The position numbers and the translations under genes are program-made. From a virus, in IMG/VR virus record IMGVR_UViG_3300044675_005167, positions 1 to 25,940 of that record: a DNA stretch of 25,940 nt, one strand, 5' to 3'. The notes below the pieces were generated by a model, which did not search any database, was not told the DNA's origin, and saw only the letters and a list, made by a program, of their open reading frames with translations. Of the stretch, positions 16,761 through 23,036 are shown in pieces (the stretch's first letter is position 1; each line of letters begins with the position of its first letter).

Positions 16761-16793
16761 ACGAGATATTTATAAATAAAAAAATATGGCAAA
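16743..16793 (+). repeat. 51-bp direct repeat, copy 1 (gene end, late promoter, next start)
   Basis: Identical to 17818-17868 except for one base (16763 G versus 17838 A). The unit covers the last codons of one gene (N-G-L-N-S), its stop, the TATTTATAAATA box, the A-rich leader and the ATG-GCA-AA start of the following gene. Diverged but indel-free similarity continues upstream at the same 1075-nt offset to about 16626. Confidence 0.95.
16767..16778 (+). promoter_or_regulatory. Late promoter box TATTTATAAATA
   Basis: A perfect 12-bp palindrome containing the T4 late consensus TATAAATA at 16771-16778, 7 nt before the ATG at 16786. It lies in a 25-nt intergenic gap and is repeated exactly at 17842. 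Probable target of the gp55-like sigma factor, driving the gene at 16786. No -35 element is needed in T4-type late promoters. Confidence 0.75.
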
Positions 16794-17835
16794 TTATATT
16801 GTACAAAATTGTGACGTTGAAGGTTTGAATTGGGTAGTTTCATCAGACCAAACATTAAACCCTAATGACATTATATCTTTTGTTCTTGATTCCGAAGAAC
16901 TTATACTTTGTGGTACAGTTTTAAGTGGAACAGTTGATGCACCTGAAGCCACATTCGTTAAATTTTATTCTGATTGTGAAACTTGTAGACAAGATTTTTG
17001 CACCAATAAATTTTTTACATTCGCACCTTGTAATGAAACCGGCACAACATTAACCGCAATAGTTTTTGTAACATATTTTCCTTTAGGTACATATGTTCAA
17101 ATATGTGATGAATGTTATCAAGTAATCTCCAATGATTCTGGAGATACACCTTCCTTACAAATAATTACTCTACCAACATTTGAATCTTGCGAAGATTGTG
17201 AACAAAATAAATACATACATAGAACATTGACTGATTGTAATTCTGAAGAAACTGGTGATTTTGGATGTAACTTTTATTTTCACCCATCAATTCAAAAAGG
17301 TGATGCGGTTGTAGGTACCATTGGTAATTATTCTCTAATTTGTGCTATTGCTGGAAATATATCCTTATCAGGTGACACAGGTGATGGACATCTTGTTTTT
17401 ACAAATATTGGAAGTTGTGATGAGTGTAATAATACTAAATCGGTGAGTTTAATTGAGTTAGAAAATTGCAATACTGAAGAAATCACTTTTGTTGTTCCTG
17501 ATGTTTATACCGATTCTTTAATTCAAGAATCTATAGACTTAGGAGACCCAATTATTTTTTCACGAGGAGCCGAGTGTTATACTTTTATAGCTTATTATGA
17601 TAGTTTCGCTTGTCTTCCTGATTATCCATTTTATAGGTTTGATTCTTCGTTTACAACTTGTGAAGAATGTAATCAACCACTAAGTGGAGGTTCTGAATAT
17701 ATTGGTTGTTATACTTGTAGTGGTGATACACAAACAGTTGAATTACCACATCCTACTTGGACTAATTTAAGTGGTAAAGCAGTTGTAATGATGGATGCTG
17801 TAGTATTAGGTGGCATTAACGGATTAAACTCATAA
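16786..17835 (+). CDS. Cys-rich modular virion protein B, 349 aa
   Basis: A 349-residue paralogue of the preceding protein. Four modules end in C-x2-C at residues 64-67, 135-138, 211-214 and 292-295 (spacings 71, 76 and 81), with an extra C107-D-E-C110. Each module has a strand pattern like G-D-x-I-x-F ... C-Y-x-x-I before the Cys pair. The C-terminal domain (302-349, with C308-Y-T-C311) matches the end of protein A at 34 of 48 positions. The repeated beta modules suggest an elongated fibre or decoration protein, and the shared tail suggests a common docking or trimerisation domain. Its own late promoter precedes it. Confidence 0.7.
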   Translation: MANYIVQNCDVEGLNWVVSSDQTLNPNDIISFVLDSEELILCGTVLSGTVDAPEATFVKFYSDCETCRQDFCTNKFFTFAPCNETGTTLTAIVFVTYFPLGTYVQICDECYQVISNDSGDTPSLQIITLPTFESCEDCEQNKYIHRTLTDCNSEETGDFGCNFYFHPSIQKGDAVVGTIGNYSLICAIAGNISLSGDTGDGHLVFTNIGSCDECNNTKSVSLIELENCNTEEITFVVPDVYTDSLIQESIDLGDPIIFSRGAECYTFIAYYDSFACLPDYPFYRFDSSFTTCEECNQPLSGGSEYIGCYTCSGDTQTVELPHPTWTNLSGKAVVMMDAVVLGGINGLNS

Positions 17836-17868
17836 ACAAGATATTTATAAATAAAAAAATATGGCAAA
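17818..17868 (+). repeat. 51-bp direct repeat, copy 2
   Basis: Second copy of the unit at 16743-16793 with one mismatch. It again joins the end of a Cys-rich gene to a late promoter and to the ATG-GCA-AA start of the next, unrelated gene, so the near-identity spans both coding ends and the non-coding gap. Confidence 0.95.
17842..17853 (+). promoter_or_regulatory. Late promoter box TATTTATAAATA
   Basis: Same 12-bp palindrome and same distance to the start codon (7 nt from TATAAATA to the ATG at 17861) as at 16767. It would drive the two tagged small genes at 17861 and 18178, up to the terminator at 18647. Confidence 0.75.
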
Positions 17869-18178
17869 AGTAGTTAAATTAACCGAATCAGACCTTAATA
17901 GAATTATCGAGAAAGTTTTATTAGAGGCGGAAGAAGATAAACCATTCGAAAAAGGTAAATTTGGTGTTAGAGCATCAAGGTCAAGAGCTGATTATACACC
18001 AACTCCAAAAGAATCTGAAATTATTGATTCTCTTTTTGGTAAGTATAGTGATGATATACCACCGATTGTAATGAGATACCTGAGAAAAATTGGTAGAAAA
18101 ACATTAACTAAACGTTTAATAGATTTAAATCTACTTGATTTAGATACTATTATGGACGAATTTGATGTTAAAGAATAA
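17861..18178 (+). CDS. Putative head-internal protein with N-terminal targeting tag, 105 aa
   Basis: A 105-residue protein. Residues 6-22 read KLTESDLNRIIEKVLLE, an amphipathic helix followed by A23. L20-L21-E22/A23 fits the T4 prohead protease rule (Leu or Ile, any, Glu, then a small residue). The next gene begins with a close variant of the tag. The rest is basic then helical (G-V-R-A-S-R-S-R-A, R-K-I-G-R-K-T-L-T-K-R-L) and has no known domain. Inferred to be packaged in the head and trimmed to about 83 residues. Its stop overlaps the next ATG by one base (TAATG). Confidence 0.6.
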   Translation: MAKVVKLTESDLNRIIEKVLLEAEEDKPFEKGKFGVRASRSRADYTPTPKESEIIDSLFGKYSDDIPPIVMRYLRKIGRKTLTKRLIDLNLLDLDTIMDEFDVKE

Positions 18179-18639
18179 TGAAAAAAGTAATTAAGTTAAA
18201 AGAATCTGATTTACAGAATATTATCATAAAAGTTCTTAATGAACAAGAAAGTGATAGATATATGTTCTTCTCTAATTTAGAACAAATGAGAAGACAGTGT
18301 GATTTATTACTTGATTTAAATCATGATGAGATAGAATCAATACTAGATGATGGACACGATTGGGCTCAAGACCATATCGCCGAAGCTAAAAATAATTTAG
18401 ACCAAGTGTTTGATTTTCTTATGAATACAACAAAACGTTATCATACTATGGATGATGAAGTTGTAAGTGAAGGAAGAAAAAAAACAGGAACAAAATTATG
18501 TGCCAGAGGTAAATCAGCAGCAAAAGCAAAATTTAAAGTGTACCCTTCAGCATATGCTAATGGTTACGCAGTTCAGGTTTGTAAAGGAAGAATGCCAGGT
18601 TTAGATGGTAAAAAAAGGTGTTCTTCACCATATTGTTAA
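18178..18639 (+). CDS. Putative head-internal protein with tag and basic Cys domain, 153 aa
   Basis: A 153-residue protein. The N-terminal tag KLKESDLQNIIIKVLNE (residues 6-22) is homologous to that of the preceding protein, with a candidate cleavage L-N-E/Q that is less typical at P1'. Residues 30-90 are helical and acidic. The C-terminal 50 residues form a basic domain with K-F-K-V-Y-P-S-A-Y-A-N-G-Y and Cys at 108, 135, 148 and 153. From memory, similar segments recur in large phages and algal viruses without known function. A strong terminator follows 8 nt after the stop. Confidence 0.65.
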   Translation: MKKVIKLKESDLQNIIIKVLNEQESDRYMFFSNLEQMRRQCDLLLDLNHDEIESILDDGHDWAQDHIAEAKNNLDQVFDFLMNTTKRYHTMDDEVVSEGRKKTGTKLCARGKSAAKAKFKVYPSAYANGYAVQVCKGRMPGLDGKKRCSSPYC

Positions 18640-18646
18640 TAACTTT

Positions 18647-18678
18647 TTAATCCCTCCCTCTTGAGGGATTAATTTTTT
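18647..18678 (+). terminator. Rho-independent terminator of the plus-strand virion operon
   Basis: A perfect 10-bp stem, TTAATCCCTC (18647-18656) with GAGGGATTAA (18663-18672), a 6-nt loop and a run of six T (18673-18678). It directly follows the gene ending at 18639 and ends the long plus-strand transcript. The left flank is T-rich rather than A-rich, so it acts on the plus strand only. Confidence 0.93.
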
Positions 18679-18708
18679 ATACCTAAACTTCCAAAAAATT
18701 AATATTTT

Positions 18709-19140
18709 ATGACAAGACCTGAAGTTGTCGGGATGATATCCAAAGTATTGTTTAAGGTATATGTGTACTTAAAAGAAAGATTTGACCCCAAATATCCAAT
18801 AACAGATGAAGAAAAATATTTTACAGAAATTTGTTTTACTCTAATAGAAAATCCAAAAAGTAATTTAACAATAGGTCCTAAATCATTAAAAAGGTTTATA
18901 AAGAATGACGAAAAGGACATTTTTGTTGTAATAGATAATAGAAAAGTTACATTAATAAATCACGTATATTGTTATAATTTAGTTTTTGAGGATGATGAAC
19001 AATACTTCAATATGGTTAAAAAGTTTGATGAGGTTTTAGAAGCTAAAAAACAATCTGTCGAAGATGAGATGACAAATAATGTTAAAAATTCTTTAAAAAT
19101 AATATTGTCGAAAGTTAAAAATTCTCCCTCAAAACCTTAA
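18709..19140 (+). CDS. Hypothetical protein, 143 aa
   Basis: A 143-residue protein of mixed charge with no recognised family. The N terminus V-V-G-M-I-S-K-V-L-F-K-V-Y-V-Y-L-K-E-R is a hydrophobic amphipathic helix. The middle contains a beta hairpin (I-F-V-V-I-D-N-R-K-V-T-L-I), and the C-terminal 45 residues are a charged helix. It follows the terminator after a 30-nt gap with no clear promoter, and its last 26 nt overlap the end of the convergent gene at 19115. Coding is supported by length and composition. Confidence 0.55.
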   Translation: MTRPEVVGMISKVLFKVYVYLKERFDPKYPITDEEKYFTEICFTLIENPKSNLTIGPKSLKRFIKNDEKDIFVVIDNRKVTLINHVYCYNLVFEDDEQYFNMVKKFDEVLEAKKQSVEDEMTNNVKNSLKIILSKVKNSPSKP

Positions 19141-20089
19141 TAATAAGTCTTTCCAACGATTCATTTTGTTTCTTTTTTGGTTTGTATGAAACCATTTTTG
19201 GTTTGTTACCCGTTCCTGTTTTAGAATGTGATTTTTCCGCATTCCTTTTCTGAGCACAAGCCGCTTTCTTTTGACTATCACTCATTTTACCAGCAACCCC
19301 TGCCGCACGACATTTAGGATATGATTTGTCAGTTGCTTCAGGTCTTCCACATGGAGGATGTTTTCCATCAACTTTTTTACATATATTGACCCAAGGACCT
19401 TTTGGTTGTTTACTTCCTTTAGGTTTCTTTTTTGTACCAAACCATACCGCCAAATCTTCATTAATTGTATGTGTATCATGAGTATCAATATTATAAGTCC
19501 CATCTTTTCCTTTTTCCCACATACCAACAGTTCGTTTAATATTATTTTTTATTTTCTTCTTCACCTTTATTTTATTAATTGGTATTTTAGAAAACTTTGT
19601 AAAAGGTCCCAATTCAGAATCTTTCCATTTTTTCATACCTAACTCCATAGGCCCACTATATTCACCCGCAAAATCACTAATACCTGATTCAGAAATAACA
19701 TCATCATTTTTTATTTCAACCCATTCATTAAATTTTATAAATGGTTTTGATGTATCTTTTTGTCTTAATTTTTTAGAATGTTCGGGATATTGATTCAATA
19801 TATCTCCATCATCATCACTTTGTGTTGGATGATTTTTCTTATGTTTTGCAATTTTTATAGCATTTTTTTCCATTTTACTAATTTCTTTTTTTGACTTATT
19901 CATTTTACCATCATAAGAATCATATTCTAATTCAGCATTATCATATTTGGATACTGAATCCGTAAATGGTGCAAGTTGTGATTTATCGAATAATCTTACA
20001 CCTGACATTAAAGGTGCAATATAACTACCTCTACCCCCAACATCACCTGTAACCTCGGTTAAAACTTTTTTTATGGTATCTCTTAACAT
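19115..20089 (-). CDS. Putative head-internal protein with basic Cys domain and terminal tags, 324 aa
   Basis: Start taken at the ATG at 20089; a GTG at 20104 would add five residues. The N terminus M-L-R-D-T-I-K-K-V-L-T-E/V (residues 1-13) matches the second half of the KLTESDL-type tag, with L10-T-E12 as a candidate prohead protease site. The C terminus ends L-I-I-K-V-L-R-E-N-F, a similar helix. Residues 230-300 form a Lys-rich domain with Cys at 237, 247, 260 and 278 (P-W-V-N-I-C, Y-P-K-C-R, M-S-D-S-Q-K-K-A-A-C-A-Q-K-R). From memory it resembles a DUF seen in large phages and giant viruses. DNA or RNA binding is plausible from charge. Confidence 0.65.
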   Translation of the reverse strand: MLRDTIKKVLTEVTGDVGGRGSYIAPLMSGVRLFDKSQLAPFTDSVSKYDNAELEYDSYDGKMNKSKKEISKMEKNAIKIAKHKKNHPTQSDDDGDILNQYPEHSKKLRQKDTSKPFIKFNEWVEIKNDDVISESGISDFAGEYSGPMELGMKKWKDSELGPFTKFSKIPINKIKVKKKIKNNIKRTVGMWEKGKDGTYNIDTHDTHTINEDLAVWFGTKKKPKGSKQPKGPWVNICKKVDGKHPPCGRPEATDKSYPKCRAAGVAGKMSDSQKKAACAQKRNAEKSHSKTGTGNKPKMVSYKPKKKQNESLERLIIKVLRENF

Positions 20090-20111
20090 TGTAGAAAAAA
20101 TCACTTATTAT

Positions 20112-20119
20112 TATAAATA
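20112..20119. promoter_or_regulatory. Late promoter-like box in divergent gap
   Basis: TATAAATA on the plus strand (TATTTATA on the minus strand) in the gap between the minus gene starting at 20089 and the plus gene starting at 20135. On the plus strand it is 15 nt before the ATG; on the minus strand 22 nt before the ATG. It could serve either or both genes. Confidence 0.55.
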
Positions 20120-20134
20120 TCTAAAAGTTAATAA

Positions 20135-20356
20135 ATGGAAGAAAAGGAAGTTTTTGCCAAATTATTTAATTCAATTACGGTTGAATCCAAAGAGCATATT
20201 GATGCAATTATTTTATCAATGAGATATGAAGACGCCAAATTTTTACTTATTCAGGCGGTAAAACATGCTTATAATCAAGGGGTTTATACATTAGGAGAAA
20301 GTGAAATTATCTCTAAATCCATAAGGGTTTTAAGCGAAACCAAAGAAAAAGAATAA
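20135..20356 (+). CDS. Hypothetical helical protein, 73 aa
   Basis: A 73-residue, all-helical acidic protein with no recognised domain (M-E-E-K-E-V-F-A-K-L-F-N-S and R-Y-E-D-A-K-F-L-L-I-Q-A-V-K-H-A-Y). It lies between a late promoter-like box and the host-type promoter of the lipoprotein gene. It starts with ATG preceded by an A/T-rich leader lacking a Shine-Dalgarno sequence. Function unknown. Confidence 0.55.
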   Translation: MEEKEVFAKLFNSITVESKEHIDAIILSMRYEDAKFLLIQAVKHAYNQGVYTLGESEIISKSIRVLSETKEKE

Positions 20357-20371
20357 AAAAGATTATTTTTT

Positions 20372-20402
20372 TTTGGTAATTCAAAAAGTTTTTGTATCTT
20401 TG
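20372..20402 (+). promoter_or_regulatory. Bacteroidetes housekeeping-type promoter
   Basis: TTTG at 20372-20375, a 19-nt spacer and TATCTTTG at 20395-20402 match the Bacteroidetes sigma-70-type consensus (TTTG, 19-21 nt, TAnnTTTG). The lipoprotein ATG follows 4 nt later at 20407, implying a very short or absent leader. It differs in type from the TATTTATA boxes nearby and suggests expression by unmodified host polymerase. Confidence 0.75.
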
Positions 20403-20406
20403 TGGT

Positions 20407-20781
20407 ATGAAAAATATAATCATAACCCTTTCTGTTGTACTTTTACTAGGTTCTTGTGCAACAACCAACCAAAAACATTATTATCAGAAACCTAATGGTG
20501 AATGGATGTCCAAAAGGGAACTCGATAGATTCTGTAAACAAGCTCTTCGTAACGCCATGAGGAGTGTATCTAAAGAAGATATGAAGATTCTAATGGGTGT
20601 ACCCATGAATATCGATACAAACTCATTTGGAACAAGTATTTTTGTTGACACGAATACTTTGAATCCTAATTATGTTGTTGATACCCCATTTATTGGTGAT
20701 GCAACTGATACAATCATACATGATATAATTTGGATTGAAGATACAATCAATGGAATACCTTGCAGATATAGTAAAGATTAA
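20407..20781 (+). CDS. Phage-encoded lipoprotein, 124 aa
   Basis: Start taken at the ATG at 20407; an upstream TTG at 20392 lies inside the promoter. Residues 1-17 are a lipoprotein signal peptide: K2, a hydrophobic stretch I-I-I-T-L-S-V-V-L-L-L and lipobox L-G-S-C with C17 lipidated. The mature part begins A-T-T-N-Q-K-H-Y-Y and is otherwise acidic with many Asp/Thr; no domain is recognised. It should reach the outer membrane or periplasmic face of the host. Its host-type promoter suggests early or constitutive expression, so superinfection exclusion or receptor masking is a fair hypothesis. Its stop overlaps the convergent gene by 4 nt. Confidence 0.75.
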   Translation: MKNIIITLSVVLLLGSCATTNQKHYYQKPNGEWMSKRELDRFCKQALRNAMRSVSKEDMKILMGVPMNIDTNSFGTSIFVDTNTLNPNYVVDTPFIGDATDTIIHDIIWIEDTINGIPCRYSKD

Positions 20782-21956
20782 TTGGCGGGTTTTAAATAAT
20801 CCCCTTTTTGGTAGGAACCAATACCTGTAAAATTATAATTATATAATAACTCATAAACACCGTTTGTGAATTTTTTCGCCTTATTATTTTTAACTAACAC
20901 ATCTAATGTCTCTCGACTACTTTTATTTGGTGTTACTTTCTGTACATCAAATATCTTTACCTTTTTAACATCACCCTGAGATATTTTACTTTTATCCCCC
21001 ATTTTAAGAGTATTACCACAAGCATCCAAAACTAAGATAGTTTTCTCAGTTGCATCATCTCTTTCACCTAATGATGGAGCACAAGACCAAAATAAAACAT
21101 TTTTACCTTTAGTTATTCTAACTTCAGGTGTCGAAGAGTGACATTTAGTCTCCAAACATTGTAAACTAATAATTAATTGATTATTTTGAGTATTTGACAT
21201 AATTTGTTTTGCCAAACTATCGTCAATCACTTTTTTGAAATATCTACTACCAGAATCTACTTTATTATTTAAATCCGCAACACCTATAATAACACCATTG
21301 ACTTTAACATTAAACTTCGCCTCATCACATTGATGACCACCTCTACATGGAAAACTTTCGTTCTTTTGCTTATCATAAATAACTTCAACAGTTAAACCAA
21401 CAACACACTCTTCAGGTGATTTAAGAGTCAATTCAACATTAACAAATCTTTCCTTGATATATCTTGGGTCATTTGGATTATCCCCCTTTATCTTCTTCGT
21501 CATCTTCTTATATGGAGTTTCCCCAATTTTAATCTCAGGTTCTTGAAACTCAGGTTTTGAAGATATAACACTTGTCTTATAATAGTCATTCAAGTAAGTA
21601 GATAATATGTTTTTCATGGTTTCAGCTCTTTTTTTAGCTAAATAACCAACCTCAACAGTCTTAGGTGGAGACACCTCATTATCAACATTTGTTACCTGTG
21701 ATTCCCCCGCAATTATTTTTACACTTACAATTGAACCTTTATTACTCAATAAAAAAGGTTTTACCTTCTCATCCATTTGTTTGGATAATTCACTACTACC
21801 CTGTTGATTTAAATTTTTCCACTTCCCATTATCAAAATAAGACTGACTACTTATGTTTATAACATTACCAGATTCAGCCTCATTAATGAGATTATACATG
21901 GATAAGATATGTTTCTTATCCTCTTCCGTGACCAAAAATCTACTTTTACATGACAT
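20778..21956 (-). CDS. Putative head-internal protein with OmpA-like domain, 392 aa
   Basis: The N terminus is a helix, V-T-E-E-D-K-K-H-I-L-S-M-Y-N, followed by L23-I-N-E26/A27. The residues L-I-N-E-A are identical to the predicted maturation site of the major capsid protein in this window. Residues about 35-125 resemble an OmpA/MotB-like domain (Y-F-D-N-G-K-W, I-I-A-G-E-S-Q-V-T-N, V-G-Y-L-A-K-K-R-A-E-T-M-K-N-I-L). The remaining 260 residues are beta-rich with Cys pairs (C-R-G-G-H-Q-C, C-L-E-T-K-C) and no known family. It may be packaged in the head and cleaved; peptidoglycan contact via the OmpA-like part is a hypothesis. Confidence 0.6.
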   Translation of the reverse strand: MSCKSRFLVTEEDKKHILSMYNLINEAESGNVINISSQSYFDNGKWKNLNQQGSSELSKQMDEKVKPFLLSNKGSIVSVKIIAGESQVTNVDNEVSPPKTVEVGYLAKKRAETMKNILSTYLNDYYKTSVISSKPEFQEPEIKIGETPYKKMTKKIKGDNPNDPRYIKERFVNVELTLKSPEECVVGLTVEVIYDKQKNESFPCRGGHQCDEAKFNVKVNGVIIGVADLNNKVDSGSRYFKKVIDDSLAKQIMSNTQNNQLIISLQCLETKCHSSTPEVRITKGKNVLFWSCAPSLGERDDATEKTILVLDACGNTLKMGDKSKISQGDVKKVKIFDVQKVTPNKSSRETLDVLVKNNKAKKFTNGVYELLYNYNFTGIGSYQKGDYLKPAN

Positions 21957-21959
21957 ATC

Positions 21960-21967
21960 TATAAATA
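21960..21967 (-). promoter_or_regulatory. Late promoter-like box TATTTATA (minus), 3 nt before ATG
   Basis: On the minus strand TATTTATA is followed by gat and the ATG at 21956. It shares a 38-nt divergent gap with the oppositely oriented box at 21984. Confidence 0.6.
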
Positions 21968-21983
21968 TCTTAACAGTTAGTAA

Positions 21984-21991
21984 TATTTATA
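21984..21991 (+). promoter_or_regulatory. Late promoter-like box TATTTATA, 3 nt before ATG
   Basis: TATTTATA followed by aat and the ATG at 21995; the 12-bp palindrome TATTTATAAATA here runs into the A of the start codon. On the minus strand the same palindrome could also serve the divergent gene. Confidence 0.6.
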
Positions 21992-21994
21992 AAT

Positions 21995-22378
21995 ATGACC
22001 GATAGAACTAAATTAGAAAATGTATTAAACATGTTAATTAAGAAAAAATTTCCGTTTGTACAAGATGTTGAAGTGGTTAGAATTATACAACATTTTAACG
22101 ATTTACGTGGAGATATTAATTTTTATGTAACCAAAGACTTTATTAAAGAACATGTCAGATATGACTGTTATGACCAAATGGAAAAAGATGATGATATATT
22201 CTTCTCTTTATTCTCCTTTAACTGGTGTTCCGATGAAAAAATAGATGAATCCTATATATACAATTTGGTTGAAACAACATATAAAATGTTAGGACTTGCT
22301 TGGTCACATAGTATTAATAACACAAATCTATCCCTTTCAGTTGTACAATTACCCGAATCTAACGAGAACCCTTCCTAA
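21995..22378 (+). CDS. Hypothetical protein, 127 aa
   Basis: A 127-residue protein with no recognised family: an N-terminal helix (K-L-E-N-V-L-N-M-L-I-K-K-K), a strand-rich middle (G-D-I-N-F-Y-V-T-K-D-F-I) and an acidic, aromatic-rich centre (D-D-D-I-F-F-S-L-F-S-F-N-W-C). No signal or membrane segment. It has its own TATTTATA box, and its last 20 nt overlap the convergent HNH gene. Confidence 0.6.
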   Translation: MTDRTKLENVLNMLIKKKFPFVQDVEVVRIIQHFNDLRGDINFYVTKDFIKEHVRYDCYDQMEKDDDIFFSLFSFNWCSDEKIDESYIYNLVETTYKMLGLAWSHSINNTNLSLSVVQLPESNENPS

Positions 22379-23033
22379 TATTCTCCTCACCCCATAATGG
22401 TTGTAAGTTCTCTAATGACCAACATTCCATGAATTCACTATCACCTATCTCCTGAATATTGTACGAAGCAATTGCCTTAATGTGGTCAACATGCCATTCA
22501 CCATAATTATCCCACGTCATACCGTCTTTAAATTGGTTTTCCAAGTGAAATATTAACTCGTCAGGAGTGTATTGTAGGATGTCAAAGTAATGACCATTCT
22601 TTTGAATATTGTTCTCCTTTAATACCTGATAAATTGCAGTCCTGAAATTGTTGATTAACTTATAAAGGGGGTCTTTTGATTTACGAGTTCTTTCGTAGTT
22701 TCTTTTTACTTTACGGATTTTATCTATATTTTTTTCACGGTATTCTTTGAGGTATTGTTTACGATGCTCTTTATTTTGTTCATACCAAGTTTTTACATAC
22801 TCGTTAAGTTTTTCTTTATTTTTTTCTCGATATTTTTTATCGGCAACTTTCTTACCCCCAATAAATCTTCTTCCCGAAGGACCAAATACTATACCATTCT
22901 CTTTTAAAATTCTAATTACGACTTGTTTATTTATCCCCATTTGTTCTGATATACTTTGTGAACCTAAAAGCCCAACATTGTACATTTGTAGTATTTTTTC
23001 TAATTCATTTTTTGTGGGTATATATTTTTTCAT
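22359..23033 (-). CDS. HNH homing endonuclease with N-terminal HTH
   Basis: A 224-residue protein. Residues 8-48 look like a helix-turn-helix (S-I-S-E-Q-M-G-I-N-K-Q-V-V-I-R-I-L). A Lys/Arg/Glu-rich helical linker (about 60-120) follows. The HNH nuclease is at residues 180-222: W-H-V-D-H-I (H181, D183, H184), C-W-S-L-E-N-L-Q-P-L-W (N209) and E-E-N-I-R-K-G (N218). This is a free-standing phage homing endonuclease that would nick or cut DNA in phages lacking it. It sits 105 nt downstream of the major capsid gene, separated by a terminator, with its own promoter-like box. The 3' end overlaps the gene ending at 22378. Confidence 0.88.
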   Translation of the reverse strand: MKKYIPTKNELEKILQMYNVGLLGSQSISEQMGINKQVVIRILKENGIVFGPSGRRFIGGKKVADKKYREKNKEKLNEYVKTWYEQNKEHRKQYLKEYREKNIDKIRKVKRNYERTRKSKDPLYKLINNFRTAIYQVLKENNIQKNGHYFDILQYTPDELIFHLENQFKDGMTWDNYGEWHVDHIKAIASYNIQEIGDSEFMECWSLENLQPLWGEENIRKGSR

Positions 23034-23036
23034 ACT

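Noticed and set aside
16743-17868. Direct repeats as phage attachment or transposon ends
   Set aside because: No integrase or transposase is present, and the repeat is explained by duplicated gene ends plus promoter.
20090-20104. GTG start for the minus gene ending at 19115
   Set aside because: The ATG at 20089 puts the tag-like helix at the very N terminus; the GTG remains possible but has no added support.
20392-20406. TTG start for the lipoprotein
   Set aside because: It lies inside the host-type -10 element and would place five residues before a perfect signal peptide.
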